A stretch of 64,000 bases of DNA, taken from positions 2,356,001-2,420,000 of the forward strand of contig NZ_CP011456.1 in NCBI RefSeq assembly GCF_001277295.1, written 5' to 3'. Made by a program: the position numbers and the translations under genes. Under the pieces are notes generated by a model. That model saw only the letters and a list, made by a program, of their open reading frames with translations, searched no databases and was not told the origin of the DNA. How positions within the stretch are numbered: the first letter of the stretch is position 1; every line of letters starts with the position of its first letter. Shown here piece by piece: positions 1-9,210 of this stretch. Source of the stretch: Anabaena sp. WA102 (GTDB taxonomy: Bacteria; Cyanobacteriota; Cyanobacteriia; Cyanobacteriales; Nostocaceae).

Positions 1-272
1 AACTAATTAATACATTAAGTAGGTGAACACAATAAAACCAATCTGTGTAAAGAAAAGTAAAATCGCCCAAACCCTCTTCACTCTTGCCTTTTTACTCTCT
101 GCGTCTCTGCGCCTCTGCGTGAGGTAAAATTATATTCTGCTGAATCAATTTTTTTTAGCTTAACCGATAAGTATGGAAATCAAATGGGATTATCCATGTA
201 TACAGATAACCCCATTAAATCTCTAAAACCCTTATTATACCCTACCAGAAACTTTTATGAATTTGCTCTTCA
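1..272. other. Intergenic region with dispersed repeat
   Basis: No gene is supported here. Positions 18-81 are nearly identical, in inverted orientation, to 6874-6937 (both begin or end with AGTAGGTGAACACAATAA). A shorter piece recurs near 55314. Positions 97-127 carry the CTCTGCG/CCTCTGCG-type low-complexity tract found between many cyanobacterial genes; relatives occur near 2100, 49336 and 57475. Confidence 0.6.
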
Positions 273-380
273 TTACTTACCTAAACCATCATATCTGTTT
301 GGGTCTTTTTTCTCTTTTTTGTCCTTGGGATCTTTCTTAGGCTTTTTAACTTCTTTATTACCTTTTTTTTCCTTAGACAT
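273..380 (-). CDS. Lysine-rich 35-aa small protein
   Basis: This ORF is read on the minus strand from ATG at 380 to TAA at 273. The product starts MSKEKKGNKEVKKPKK and ends DPNRYDGLGK, with about 16 lysines in 35 residues, so it is very basic and probably disordered. It gives far more natural protein composition than the 82-codon opposite-strand frame over the same bases. I have an impression of similar short basic proteins in cyanobacteria but cannot name a family. A nucleic-acid or ribosome-binding role is only a guess. No strong ribosome-binding site is visible. Confidence 0.45.
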   Translation of the reverse strand: MSKEKKGNKEVKKPKKDPKDKKEKKDPNRYDGLGK

Positions 381-432
381 CAGTATCACCCAACTAGGTT
401 TACCCGTCAAAGCTGCCACATTCTGCTATTAG

Positions 433-825
433 TAAATCAGGGCGTAGCTTACCTGATCTCCTTTGAAAACAGGAAGGGAAGCATTGCACATTTACGCTAC
501 TAATTACTATGATACATTGTTATTTGATTTTGTTATGAATTTGATTAACCACGATACAAAACTTTAGATACTTTGTCACTATATCTAATTGAGATTTTAA
601 TTTCGAGATTCAGTTTTGTTGCCTTAATTCATTATATAGGAATCCGGTTTGATTCTGTGAATTTACTTGTGTGGTCAGGGAACAGGGAACAGGGAACAGG
701 GAACAGGAAAGACAGAATTGATACCTACTGAGTCTTGTATGGCTACGCCACGCAAGCTATCAAAAATCAAATAGGAGTCCTATATAAGTATAATCATATT
801 TTATAACTCATTAGGTAATAATTAA
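433..825. other. Intergenic region with 7-bp tandem repeat
   Basis: No coding signal is visible. The stretch is AT-rich. Positions 676-707 hold four copies of the heptamer CAGGGAA, a short tandem repeat typical of filamentous cyanobacteria. A TGGCTACGCCACGC-type palindrome lies near 740. Some of the sequence before 826 presumably contains the promoter of the LpxB-related gene, but no clear -35/-10 pair could be chosen. Confidence 0.55.
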
Positions 826-2082
826 ATGACTACACCCGTAGATATTCTCATTCTTTCCAATGGACCTGGGGAGGTGACAACCTGGGTACGTCCTGTTGTT
901 AAAGCATTGAGGGAAGAATTAGGACATGATGTTTCTCAACTGAGAATTTCTGTAATATTGTCACCTTGTCCCCATGCTAGTGGTAAAGAAACTGATATAG
1001 CGTTGGGTTATCCAGAGGTTGATAGAGTTCAAGCACCTGAATATTTTTGGCAATTTTTACTGTGGGGAAAAACCGCGCAAAATTGGGAATGGAGAAATCA
1101 AGGTGTAGTCATATTTTTAGGTGGTGATCAAATTTTTCCGGTGATTATTGGTAAAAAATTAGGATATAAAACTGTAGTTTATGCGGAATGGGAAGCGCGT
1201 TGGCACAATTTTATAGATAAATTTGCCATTATGAAAGCTCAAGTTGCGAAAAATGTCTCTGCTAAATATGCTGATAAATTCACTGTTGTTGGTGATTTGA
1301 TGTTAGAAGCAGCAAAGAATGAAATCACACCTAAAATTGCAAATCTTCAATCTAAAGTCGAACTAATTGGAATTTTACCGGGGTCAAAATCTGCAAAATT
1401 AACCCAAGGTGTACCTTTAATGTTAGCAATTGCTGAATATATTTATCGTCAAAACCCGAAAACGAAGTTTTTTATTCCCGTCGCACCAACTTTAGATTTA
1501 CCAACTTTAGCTAATTTTGCTAATCCTGAAACTAATTCATTTACAAAAGCGTTTGGTTTTCAAGGTGCATCTTTATCTGGTAATTTTCTTGTAACTCCTA
1601 CTGGATTAATCGTGGAATTAAAACAAGAAAATCCAGTTTATGATTTATTATCTCAATGTTCTATTTGTTTAACTACAGTTGGTGCAAATACCGCAGAATT
1701 AGGTGCTTTAGCTGTACCGATGATTGTCCTATTACCAACTCAACAATTAGATGCAATGCGTTCTTGGGATGGTTTACCAGGAGTATTGGCAAATTTACCG
1801 GGAGTAGGTTCTGGTTTTGCTAAATTAATTAATTGGTGGGTGTTGAGACGTAAGGGTTTATTTGCTTGGCCAAATATTTGGGCGCAAGCAGAAATTGTCC
1901 CGGAATTAGTAGGTAAATTGCAACCTGAAGAAGTGGGAGAAATGATTTTAGATTTGTTAGCAAATCCAGAGAAATTAGAGGCTATACGGGATAAATTACG
2001 CAGTGTCAGAGGTGAAGGTGGGGCTGCACAGAAGTTGGCTATTTTGGTGAAAGAAGAGTTATTAGAGACTTCCAAGAAATAA
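826..2082 (+). CDS. LpxB-related (lipid-A-disaccharide synthase-like) protein
   Basis: This 418-aa protein opens with DILILSNGPGEVTTWVRPVV, the pattern of a cyanobacterial family annotated as lipid-A-disaccharide synthase-related. True LpxB is a GT-B glycosyltransferase that joins UDP-diacylglucosamine and lipid X. This family keeps the fold signals: a central GILPGSK motif starting the second Rossmann half, and a C-terminal TTVGANTAELGALAVPMIVLLP segment resembling the nucleotide-sugar pocket. Many cyanobacteria also have a separate canonical LpxB, so the exact substrate here is uncertain. The ATG at 826 is the first in frame and fits the alignment. The gene stands alone, 125 bp before the restriction-methylase gene on the same strand. 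Confidence 0.75.
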   Translation: MTTPVDILILSNGPGEVTTWVRPVVKALREELGHDVSQLRISVILSPCPHASGKETDIALGYPEVDRVQAPEYFWQFLLWGKTAQNWEWRNQGVVIFLGGDQIFPVIIGKKLGYKTVVYAEWEARWHNFIDKFAIMKAQVAKNVSAKYADKFTVVGDLMLEAAKNEITPKIANLQSKVELIGILPGSKSAKLTQGVPLMLAIAEYIYRQNPKTKFFIPVAPTLDLPTLANFANPETNSFTKAFGFQGASLSGNFLVTPTGLIVELKQENPVYDLLSQCSICLTTVGANTAELGALAVPMIVLLPTQQLDAMRSWDGLPGVLANLPGVGSGFAKLINWWVLRRKGLFAWPNIWAQAEIVPELVGKLQPEEVGEMILDLLANPEKLEAIRDKLRSVRGEGGAAQKLAILVKEELLETSKK

Positions 2083-2207
2083 ATTATCCTAAGAAACGAA
2101 CCACAGAGGCACAGAGTACACAGAGAGAGAATTTCTGCATCAGTTTTGGGACATTTTTTTATTTGGAAGTCTCTTATAGATTTAGATAAAATTGGAATTT
2201 TGAAAAT

Positions 2208-5200
2208 ATGAAAGCACCTGATAGTATTGTTCAACTGGTTGAACATTTTCACTCTTCGATAGAATTGTATCGGGCGGGGGGAATTAATGAAACACAAACT
2301 AGAATCGAATTTATTAATCCTTTGTTTGCTGCTTTAGGATGGGATATTGGCAATGAACGACAAATTTCTGATATTTATAAAGATGTTGTTCATGAAGATT
2401 CTTTAAAAATTAGTGATGCAAATAAAGCCAAAGCACCTGATTATAGTTTTCGGGTTGGTGGAGTCAGAAAGTTTTTTGTGGAAGCGAAAAAACCCGCTGT
2501 TAATGTGGGTCAAAATATGAGTGCTGCTTTTCAAGTGAGACGTTATGGCTGGTCTGCAAAGTTAGCTTTAAGTATTTTAACAGATTTTGAAGAATTTGCA
2601 GTTTATGACTGTCGAATTATGCCCAATAAAAATGATTCAGCATCAGTGGCTAGAATCAAACATTTTAATTATACAGAATATATTGATAAATGGGCAGAGA
2701 TTTATAATCTTTTTTCTAAGGAAGCTGTGTTAAATGGTTCTTTAGAAAGGTTTGCAGAAACTAAAGTTAAGTCTGGGATTACTGTTGATCAAAAATTTCT
2801 CCAAGAAATTGAAGTTTGGCGAGAAAATTTAGCTGCTAATATTGTTTGGCGAAATCCGCAAATTCAACAAAGAGAGTTGAATTTTGCTGTGCAAATGACA
2901 ATTAATAGAATTGTCTTTTTACGCATTTGTGAAGATAGGGGAATTGAACCTTATCAACAGTTATATAATTTATTAAAGTTTGAAAATTTTTATCAAGAGT
3001 TAGGGCGGTTATTTATTAATGCAGATTATCGCTATAATTCTGGTTTATTCCATTTTCAAGATGAAAAAGGACGAGAAAATCCTGATGATTTTACTTTGAA
3101 TTTAACTATAGATGATTCTATTTTAACCTTAATTATTAGAAAACTTTATCCTCCAGAAAGTCCTTATGAGTTTTCTGTGATTCCTGTGGAAATTTTGGGA
3201 CAAGTGTATGAACAATTTTTAGGGAAAGTCATTCAAATATCTGCAAGTCGTCAAGCAGTTATTGAAGATAAACCGGAAGTAAGAAAAGCTGGAGGTGTTT
3301 ATTATACTCCTAGTTACATTGTTGATTATATTATTAAACAAACTATTGGTAAGGTTTTAGAAAATAAGAAACCAGAAAAAATCCAAGATATGACAATTCT
3401 TGATCCTGCTTGTGGTTCGGGTTCTTTTTTAATTGTGGCTTATCAATTTATCCTAGATTGGTATTTAGAACAATATCTGCAAAATCCCAAGAAATACAAA
3501 AATAAATTCTATCAAATTTCGGATCATCAATGGCGTTTAAGTGCAAGTGAAAGAAAGCAGATTCTGTTAACTCATATTTATGGTGTTGATATTGATCAAC
3601 AAGCGGTAGAAACGACTAAGTTATCTTTGTTATTGAAGGTATTGGAGGGAGAATCAGGAGAAACAATTACCAGACAATTACAGTTATTCAAGGAAAGGGC
3701 TTTACCTGATTTAGATCATAATATTCAATGTGGTAATTCCTTGATAGATGGAGAATTTTATCAACATACTCAATTAAATTGTTTGGACGAAGATACGGCG
3801 TATAGGGTTAATATTTTTGACTGGGAATTGGCTTTTTCTGCTATTATGAAACGAGGTGGTTTTGATGTAGTTATTGGTAATCCTCCCTATATTAGAATTC
3901 AAGCTTTAAAAGAATGGGCTGCATTGGAAGTTGAATTTTATAAAAAACAATATGTTTCTGCTAGTAAGGGAAATTATGATATTTATGTTATTTTTGTGGA
4001 AAAGGGATTGGAGTTATTAAGAAAAGATGGCTATTTAGGTTTTATTTTACCTCATAAGTTTTTTAATGCTCAATATGGAGAGTCTATCAGGAAGTTAATT
4101 TCTGAGGGTAAATATCTGAATAAAATAGTGCATTTTGGAGATCAACAAGTTTTCCCCAAGGTTTCAACTTATACTTGTTTGCTTTTTTTGAAAAAATCAC
4201 AACAATCTGATTTAGAAATGGAAAAAGTCATTGATTTAATGGATTGGAAAATCCACAATAATGGTCAAACAGGAATTATTAATCATTTATTAGTTTCATC
4301 TTCAGAATGGAATTTTACTCTGGGAGAAGATGCTAAAATATTTACCAAATTACAACAAATTAAATCTACACTAGAAGATGTAACAGAGAGGATTTTTCAA
4401 GGAATTAAAACCAGTGCTGATAAAATATATATCGTAGAAGAATTATCACGGGAAGATAATTTAATTCAAGTTTTTTCTAAACAGAAACAAACAGCATATT
4501 GGTTAGAATCTAAGTTACTACATCCTTTAATCAAAGGTGGTGATAGTAAAAGATATTATTTGTCTAAAACCAATAAGTTGATTATTTTTCCCTATATGCT
4601 TAAAAATAATGGTTCAATGGAATTAATTTCTATGAATATCTTTGAAAAAGAATATCCTTCAACCTGGAATTATTTACTAGATAATAGAAATTATTTAGAA
4701 AGTAGAGAAAATAGCAAGATGTTAGGAGAAAATTGGTATGGATATAGTAGATTTCAAGCTTTAAATGTCATGGCTTTACCAAAAATATTTACTCCTGATA
4801 TTGCTACAGGTTCATCATTTACATGGGATAAAACAGGGGAAATCTTTTTTACAGGTGGTGTCGCTGGAGGATATGGAATTTTAGTAAAATCTAATTATTC
4901 ATGGGAATACATTTTAGGGTTATTAAATAGCAAAGTCCTAGAATTTTATCTCAAAAAATCATCTACATCTATGAGAGGTGGTTACTACAGTTTTGAATCT
5001 CGGTTTATTCGCAATCTTCCTATTAAAGTTATTGATAATTCTCAAATTCCAGAGAAGAAAAAACATGATTTAATTGTTAATTTAGTACAACAAATGCTTT
5101 CTCTGCATGAAAAAATTAATGAGGTGAATACACCCCCAGCAAAAAAGATGATTCAGCAACAAATTCAAGCTACTGATAGACACATCAATCAATTAGTTTA

Positions 5201-5252
5201 TGAACTGTATGAATTAACTGATGCGGAAATAACTATGATTGAAGGTACGTAA
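2208..5252 (+). CDS. Type IIG-like restriction enzyme-methyltransferase fusion
   Basis: This 1014-aa single polypeptide appears to combine cleavage, modification and recognition. An N-terminal PD-(D/E)xK-like nuclease is suggested by APDYSFRVGG (D78) followed by FFVEAKKP (E92, K94). The methyltransferase domain begins near residue 364 (GVYYTPSYIVDY), with the SAM-binding motif ILDPACGSGSFLI near 398 and the N6-adenine catalytic motif NPPY near 558. The C-terminal ~300 residues, with TSMRGGYYSFESRFIRNLPI near 925, look like the TaqI/Eco57I target-recognition region. No separate specificity or restriction gene lies next to it, as expected for a type IIG/IIL enzyme. The recognition sequence cannot be read from the protein. 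All key residues are present, so it may be active. Confidence 0.85.
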   Translation: MKAPDSIVQLVEHFHSSIELYRAGGINETQTRIEFINPLFAALGWDIGNERQISDIYKDVVHEDSLKISDANKAKAPDYSFRVGGVRKFFVEAKKPAVNVGQNMSAAFQVRRYGWSAKLALSILTDFEEFAVYDCRIMPNKNDSASVARIKHFNYTEYIDKWAEIYNLFSKEAVLNGSLERFAETKVKSGITVDQKFLQEIEVWRENLAANIVWRNPQIQQRELNFAVQMTINRIVFLRICEDRGIEPYQQLYNLLKFENFYQELGRLFINADYRYNSGLFHFQDEKGRENPDDFTLNLTIDDSILTLIIRKLYPPESPYEFSVIPVEILGQVYEQFLGKVIQISASRQAVIEDKPEVRKAGGVYYTPSYIVDYIIKQTIGKVLENKKPEKIQDMTILDPACGSGSFLIVAYQFILDWYLEQYLQNPKKYKNKFYQISDHQWRLSASERKQILLTHIYGVDIDQQAVETTKLSLLLKVLEGESGETITRQLQLFKERALPDLDHNIQCGNSLIDGEFYQHTQLNCLDEDTAYRVNIFDWELAFSAIMKRGGFDVVIGNPPYIRIQALKEWAALEVEFYKKQYVSASKGNYDIYVIFVEKGLELLRKDGYLGFILPHKFFNAQYGESIRKLISEGKYLNKIVHFGDQQVFPKVSTYTCLLFLKKSQQSDLEMEKVIDLMDWKIHNNGQTGIINHLLVSSSEWNFTLGEDAKIFTKLQQIKSTLEDVTERIFQGIKTSADKIYIVEELSREDNLIQVFSKQKQTAYWLESKLLHPLIKGGDSKRYYLSKTNKLIIFPYMLKNNGSMELISMNIFEKEYPSTWNYLLDNRNYLESRENSKMLGENWYGYSRFQALNVMALPKIFTPDIATGSSFTWDKTGEIFFTGGVAGGYGILVKSNYSWEYILGLLNSKVLEFYLKKSSTSMRGGYYSFESRFIRNLPIKVIDNSQIPEKKKHDLIVNLVQQMLSLHEKINEVNTPPAKKMIQQQIQATDRHINQLVYELYELTDAEITMIEGT

Positions 5253-5254
5253 AT

Positions 5255-5632
5255 TTACTCTTCCCCTTGTCCGCGTCCTAATTCATACACACCAGCACCA
5301 ATACAAGTAAGTATACCCATACTAATTCCCCAGCTATTACCTAAACTGATATCTAGAACCCAGTTAGATAAACTACCAAATATCAAAAATGGGAAAATGC
5401 TAAATAGTGAAGCATAAAAGGAATTTTGCGATTCTCTGGCTTTGCGAGTCTTTTCAAATTCTGATTGACTGGTATAGAGGAAACGTTCAGCAAAATTAAA
5501 CCAGCGGTTGAGTTGTGTCGTTACCCATTGTCTGGTTTGGGAAAAACTCACATATAACGCTAAAGCCCATAAACAAGCTCCAGCGATCGCAACTGTATCT
5601 AACTCAAAGCGAAAAGGCAATATATCAAACAT
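5255..5632 (-). CDS. Small membrane protein, cyanobacterial
   Basis: This 125-aa protein has a hydrophobic N-terminal helix (about residues 13-30), a charged middle segment (about 45-70, SEFEKTRKARESQ) and two further hydrophobic stretches (about 74-92 and 98-115). It is probably an inner-membrane or thylakoid protein with two or three spans. I do not recognise a named domain and infer no function. It converges on the restriction-methylase gene with only two bases between stop codons, so any terminator must lie inside one of the genes. Confidence 0.6.
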   Translation of the reverse strand: MFDILPFRFELDTVAIAGACLWALALYVSFSQTRQWVTTQLNRWFNFAERFLYTSQSEFEKTRKARESQNSFYASLFSIFPFLIFGSLSNWVLDISLGNSWGISMGILTCIGAGVYELGRGQGEE

Positions 5633-5800
5633 GGCATCGGTTAACTCTCCAATTGCTTATTTTAGCTTTTATCTGCCCCTAAATCCCACTATGGTGAGAT
5701 TTTTATGGACAGGTTAGAGAATGCCTTGTGTAAAGTACGGTTATTATTTATGCTGATGCTGAGACAGTGCAATTAAGTTAGGTAAAAGTGGGTCGTTCTT

Positions 5801-6178
5801 TTGTCTGTAAATTCTGATGAAATGTTTTTTGGAACATTAACTAATCAAGAGTATGATGTTGAACATGAAAAAGTTGAGCTAGTTAGAAAACATATCAGTA
5901 AGTTTGATGAGTTCTTACCAAGTCAAAAAATGATTGATAGACTTCAAAACGCTTTAGATTTGGGACAGAAAATATGCAATTCTGATGCTAGTTTCTACTT
6001 TCATGAACTAAAAGAAGCGGAACTCATGGAAAAAGGTTATGATTGGTATACGGCACATCCTATGGCTATAGCACATTATAGTGTATCACCATACAGTTTA
6101 TATCATCCTGAAGTAATTAAAGCTTACCCAGAAGATTTTAACAGAAATTGGCGAAAAGCTTGGGGGATTGACTCATGA
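5801..6178 (+). CDS. Polymorphic-toxin C-terminal-domain-like protein
   Basis: This is a 125-aa product. The second half contains FHELKEAELMEKG, then AHPMAIAHY, VSPYSLYHPEVIKA and NWRKAWGI. From memory this resembles short C-terminal domains of bacterial polymorphic (Rhs/FHA-type) toxins. The HELKEAE and AHxxAxxHY residues could be catalytic or metal-binding, but that is inference. There is no secretion or repeat region upstream, so the protein is either a free-standing domain or the remnant of a longer toxin. The start is uncertain: TTG at 5801 or ATG at 5822, and the frame is open only back to 5786. Its stop overlaps the next start by four bases, as in toxin-immunity pairs. Confidence 0.55.
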   Translation: MSVNSDEMFFGTLTNQEYDVEHEKVELVRKHISKFDEFLPSQKMIDRLQNALDLGQKICNSDASFYFHELKEAELMEKGYDWYTAHPMAIAHYSVSPYSLYHPEVIKAYPEDFNRNWRKAWGIDS

Positions 6179-6762
6179 TCAAAGTATTAGATTTAGGTAT
6201 AACCGGAAAAGCTCGGATTTGGAATAACGAATCATTTTATTTTCCTGGAGATTTTAGACCTGTTTTCTATCCTGTTGTAGATGAAAAGATAGAAGTCATC
6301 CTGGAAAATGCAAAGATTGGTTTATTCTCTAAAAAAGAAGTGATGATAGAGATATTAGCACCTCTAGGAGCTAGGTTTTTATATGGCTGTTTGGGGGCTA
6401 CATTTGAGCCTAATAATTCTGGTAAATTAGTATTGAAAGTGGCGGTTTCCACTGAAGTTGAACGGGAAGTTAATTCTTCTCTGGCATTATCATTAGATGT
6501 GGTGAAAGTTGGGATACCAGAAGAATATGCAGATAGTGTTTTTAATGGTGCAAAATTGAAGTTGCAAGAACCGGGAATTAGTTCAATATTTGGTTCTGGT
6601 GAAATTTCTTTTAAATGGGGTACATTTGGGGAAATCGGATCTTCTAGATCATTTTTTCACGATCTTGCATATACAGTTATTGAGGTGATGGTGCGAGATA
6701 AAATTCATACTAATTATAATGTTAAACCACCATTTAAAAAAGTTCTGGAACAATCTTTTTGA
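6175..6762 (+). CDS. Putative immunity partner (unknown family)
   Basis: This 195-aa soluble protein has no signal peptide or clear membrane helix. It starts at ATG 6175, within an ATGA overlap with the preceding toxin-like gene, so the two are translationally coupled. I do not recognise a domain. The sequence looks like alternating beta strands (for example IEVILENAKIGLF, GKLVLKVAVSTE, SGEISFKWGTFGEIG). The immunity role rests only on gene order and overlap. The conventional alternative is a conserved hypothetical protein. Confidence 0.5.
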   Translation: MIKVLDLGITGKARIWNNESFYFPGDFRPVFYPVVDEKIEVILENAKIGLFSKKEVMIEILAPLGARFLYGCLGATFEPNNSGKLVLKVAVSTEVEREVNSSLALSLDVVKVGIPEEYADSVFNGAKLKLQEPGISSIFGSGEISFKWGTFGEIGSSRSFFHDLAYTVIEVMVRDKIHTNYNVKPPFKKVLEQSF

Positions 6763-7060
6763 TATTTTTATTAATCAGAAAAAAGTAGAGACGTTCCATG
6801 GAACTTCTCTAAGTAGGTTAGCATTGAAAATCGTCGTTATGGCAAGGCAAAAGGCAAGAGGCAAGAGGCAACAGTGAAGAGGGTTTGGGCGATTTTACGT
6901 TTCTTTACACAGATTGGTTTTATTGTGTTCACCTACTTACAAGAATTTTTTGGCGTTGCTGATTAATGGTATGAATTTTAGTCTCACGCAAAGGTAGGAG
7001 TTTCAAAGGTTCAATTGAATTTCATACCTCAATGCAGCAACGCCGATTTTTGAACCTCAA
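6763..7060. repeat. Intergenic repeat cluster (palindrome, inverted repeat, MITE)
   Basis: Three repeat elements fill this gap. First, 6785-6811 is a near palindrome around CGTTCCATGGAAC, a common cyanobacterial interspersed palindrome. Second, 6874-6937 is the inverted partner of 18-81. Third, 6952-7044 begins GGCGTTGCTGATTAA and ends GCAGCAACGCC, so its ends are inverted repeats. Related elements lie at 19306-19429 and 57419-57537. The third element ends 17 bp beyond the ftsH stop codon and could fold at the transcript 3' end. Confidence 0.65.
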
Positions 7061-8968
7061 CTAATAAGTTACGGCTACTGGCTCATTAGTTACTTTAATG
7101 GCTGTATTATCAGCTACAATGGTGCGGAAAACATCACCTTCAATGGTTTCTTGTTCTATCAACAAGTCAACTACCCGTTCCAAAATTAACCGGTTTTCTT
7201 GAATGATTTCTTTAGCTTGAATATAACAGCGGTTAACAATCTCCCGGACTGCGTGATCAATTTTCGCTGCAATGTCTTCAGAATATTCAGATTTATTCAT
7301 CCAGTCCCGTCCTAAAAACACATCGTTGTTTTGATTTTCTAAGGAAACTGGACCTAAATCGGACATTCCAAATTTCGTTACCATTTGTCGTGCCATACTG
7401 GTAACTTGTTGCAAGTCATTTCCTGCACCTGTGGTAACTTCCGCTTTCCCAAACACGATTTCTTCAGCCGCGCGACCACCCAAAGTTGCGGCAATGCGGG
7501 CTAAAATTTGGGAACGGGAAATTAAACCCTGTTCTTCATTGGGAGTAAACCAAGTTAACCCCAGCGCTTGTCCTCTGGGAATGAGTGTAACTTTTTGTAC
7601 AGGATCATGACCTTTAACTAAAGTTCCTACTAAAGCGTGTCCGACTTCGTGGTAAGCAATCAGGCGTTTGTTTTTGCTGTCTACTAAAGCAGTTCCTTCC
7701 ATACCGGCGACTACTCTATCTATGGCGTTATCAATTTCTAAGTCGGTAACGGCTTCTTTGCGTCTTCTGGCGGTGAGAATGGCGGCTTCGTTGAGTAAAT
7801 TGGCTAAATCTGCACCGGTAAAGCCAGGGGTGCGGCGAGCGATCGCTTCTAAAGATACACTAGGATCAATCTTCTTATTATGAGCGTGGACTGTCAAAAT
7901 TTCCTGTCTTCCCTTCAAATCGGGAACATCCACAATTACCTGTCTATCAAAGCGTCCTGGGCGTAATAGAGCCGAATCAAGGACATCTGGACGGTTGGTA
8001 GCCGCAATAATAATAATCCCCGTATTCCCTTCAAACCCATCCATTTCCGTTAATAGTTGGTTAAGGGTTTGTTCCCGTTCATCATTTCCACCCCCAATAC
8101 CTGCACCCCGTTGTCTACCTACTGCGTCAATTTCATCAATGAATATTAAACAAGGGGCATTTTCTTTGGCTTTTTTGAATAAATCTCTGACACGGGAAGC
8201 ACCCACACCGACGAACATTTCCACAAATTCCGAACCAGACATACTGAAAAATGGGACACCTGCTTCTCCCGCAATAGCTTTGGCGAGTAAGGTTTTTCCT
8301 GTTCCTGGTGGTCCAATCAATAGGACACCTTTGGGAATTTTTGCCCCTACCGCTGTAAATTTTTCTGGAAGTTTCAGAAAAGTGACAACTTCTTCCAATT
8401 CTTCTTTGGCTTCCTTGACTCCCGCCACATCATTAAATTTTACGCCTGTTTTCGCTTCCATTTGAAACCGTGCGCGAGATTTACCAAAACTCATGGCTTG
8501 GTTAGAAGCATTTGCAGAACGCCGCAGGAATAATAACATGAGAGCCACTAGGGGCAAAATCCACATGAGATTAATTAATAAGCCGACAGCGGCTCGGTTT
8601 CCAGCGGAGGAAACTTCGCCAAAATCAACTTTTTTTTCTCTAAGTTTATTAATTAATTCCGCATTTTGATCTAGAAGACGTACTTGTAAAGGCAGAGTAT
8701 CGCGTTTTTGTCCCACTAAATAAACTCTAGCTGTTTGTTCAGCTTGATCTAACTCTACTTTTTTAACTTCTCCTTTACTGGCTTTTTGAATTAATTCACC
8801 ATAGGTTAAGGAATTTCGCTCGGTTTTTTGTTGCGCTAAGACGGGATTACCACCAATCATGCCGGGTAATGTCATCAATCCGGCGGCTATGACTCCTGTT
8901 AAAACGTGACGCGGAGATGAACCTAGCAACTGCTGTTTTATCAAAGCTTTTTTGTGCAAATTTTTCAT
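7061..8968 (-). CDS. ftsH: ATP-dependent zinc metalloprotease FtsH
   Basis: FtsH is a membrane-anchored hexameric AAA protease that degrades damaged or unassembled membrane proteins; in cyanobacteria this includes photosystem II subunits. The 635-aa protein has a hydrophobic N-terminal segment ending in PVLAQQ (about residues 24-46), a lumenal or periplasmic region, and a second helix near 128-148. The AAA module has GPPGTGKT near 219, LIFIDEIDAVGRQRG and the arginine-rich second region of homology. The zinc protease motif is HEVGH near 440. The RFQMEAKTGVKFNDVAG and VAGMEGT segments resemble the FtsH1/FtsH2 group more than FtsH3 or FtsH4. The start is supported by AAAGGG upstream of ATG. Confidence 0.95.
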   Translation of the reverse strand: MKNLHKKALIKQQLLGSSPRHVLTGVIAAGLMTLPGMIGGNPVLAQQKTERNSLTYGELIQKASKGEVKKVELDQAEQTARVYLVGQKRDTLPLQVRLLDQNAELINKLREKKVDFGEVSSAGNRAAVGLLINLMWILPLVALMLLFLRRSANASNQAMSFGKSRARFQMEAKTGVKFNDVAGVKEAKEELEEVVTFLKLPEKFTAVGAKIPKGVLLIGPPGTGKTLLAKAIAGEAGVPFFSMSGSEFVEMFVGVGASRVRDLFKKAKENAPCLIFIDEIDAVGRQRGAGIGGGNDEREQTLNQLLTEMDGFEGNTGIIIIAATNRPDVLDSALLRPGRFDRQVIVDVPDLKGRQEILTVHAHNKKIDPSVSLEAIARRTPGFTGADLANLLNEAAILTARRRKEAVTDLEIDNAIDRVVAGMEGTALVDSKNKRLIAYHEVGHALVGTLVKGHDPVQKVTLIPRGQALGLTWFTPNEEQGLISRSQILARIAATLGGRAAEEIVFGKAEVTTGAGNDLQQVTSMARQMVTKFGMSDLGPVSLENQNNDVFLGRDWMNKSEYSEDIAAKIDHAVREIVNRCYIQAKEIIQENRLILERVVDLLIEQETIEGDVFRTIVADNTAIKVTNEPVAVTY

Positions 8969-9210
8969 AATATTTACCCTTTATGGCTTTTTTGGGCGGA
9001 AATTGTCAAGTCTAGAAATTATAGTTTTCTTCTAACAGTTTAACTGTCAGACTCGATTATTAACAGGTGACAAGGGGAGAAGATGAAAGTCTTTAAGATA
9101 ACTGATGTCCTGGGAAATTTGGGATTTTTCATGAGCGATTCCTCGGTCATGCTTTGCGATCGCCCAACTCCATGTAAAATAAATATTCCAGTCTGTATTT
9201 CCTGAACATC

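Noticed and set aside
184..432. 82-codon plus-strand frame
   Set aside because: Its product is poly-F/S/L and is explained as the reverse of the lysine-rich small ORF at 273-380.
1740..2297. 185-codon minus-strand frame
   Set aside because: It overlaps the conserved end of the LpxB-related gene and the intergenic gap, and its product matches no family; it is a shadow frame.
7995..8465. 156-codon plus-strand frame inside ftsH
   Set aside because: It lies opposite the AAA domain of FtsH, whose motifs are complete in the other strand.
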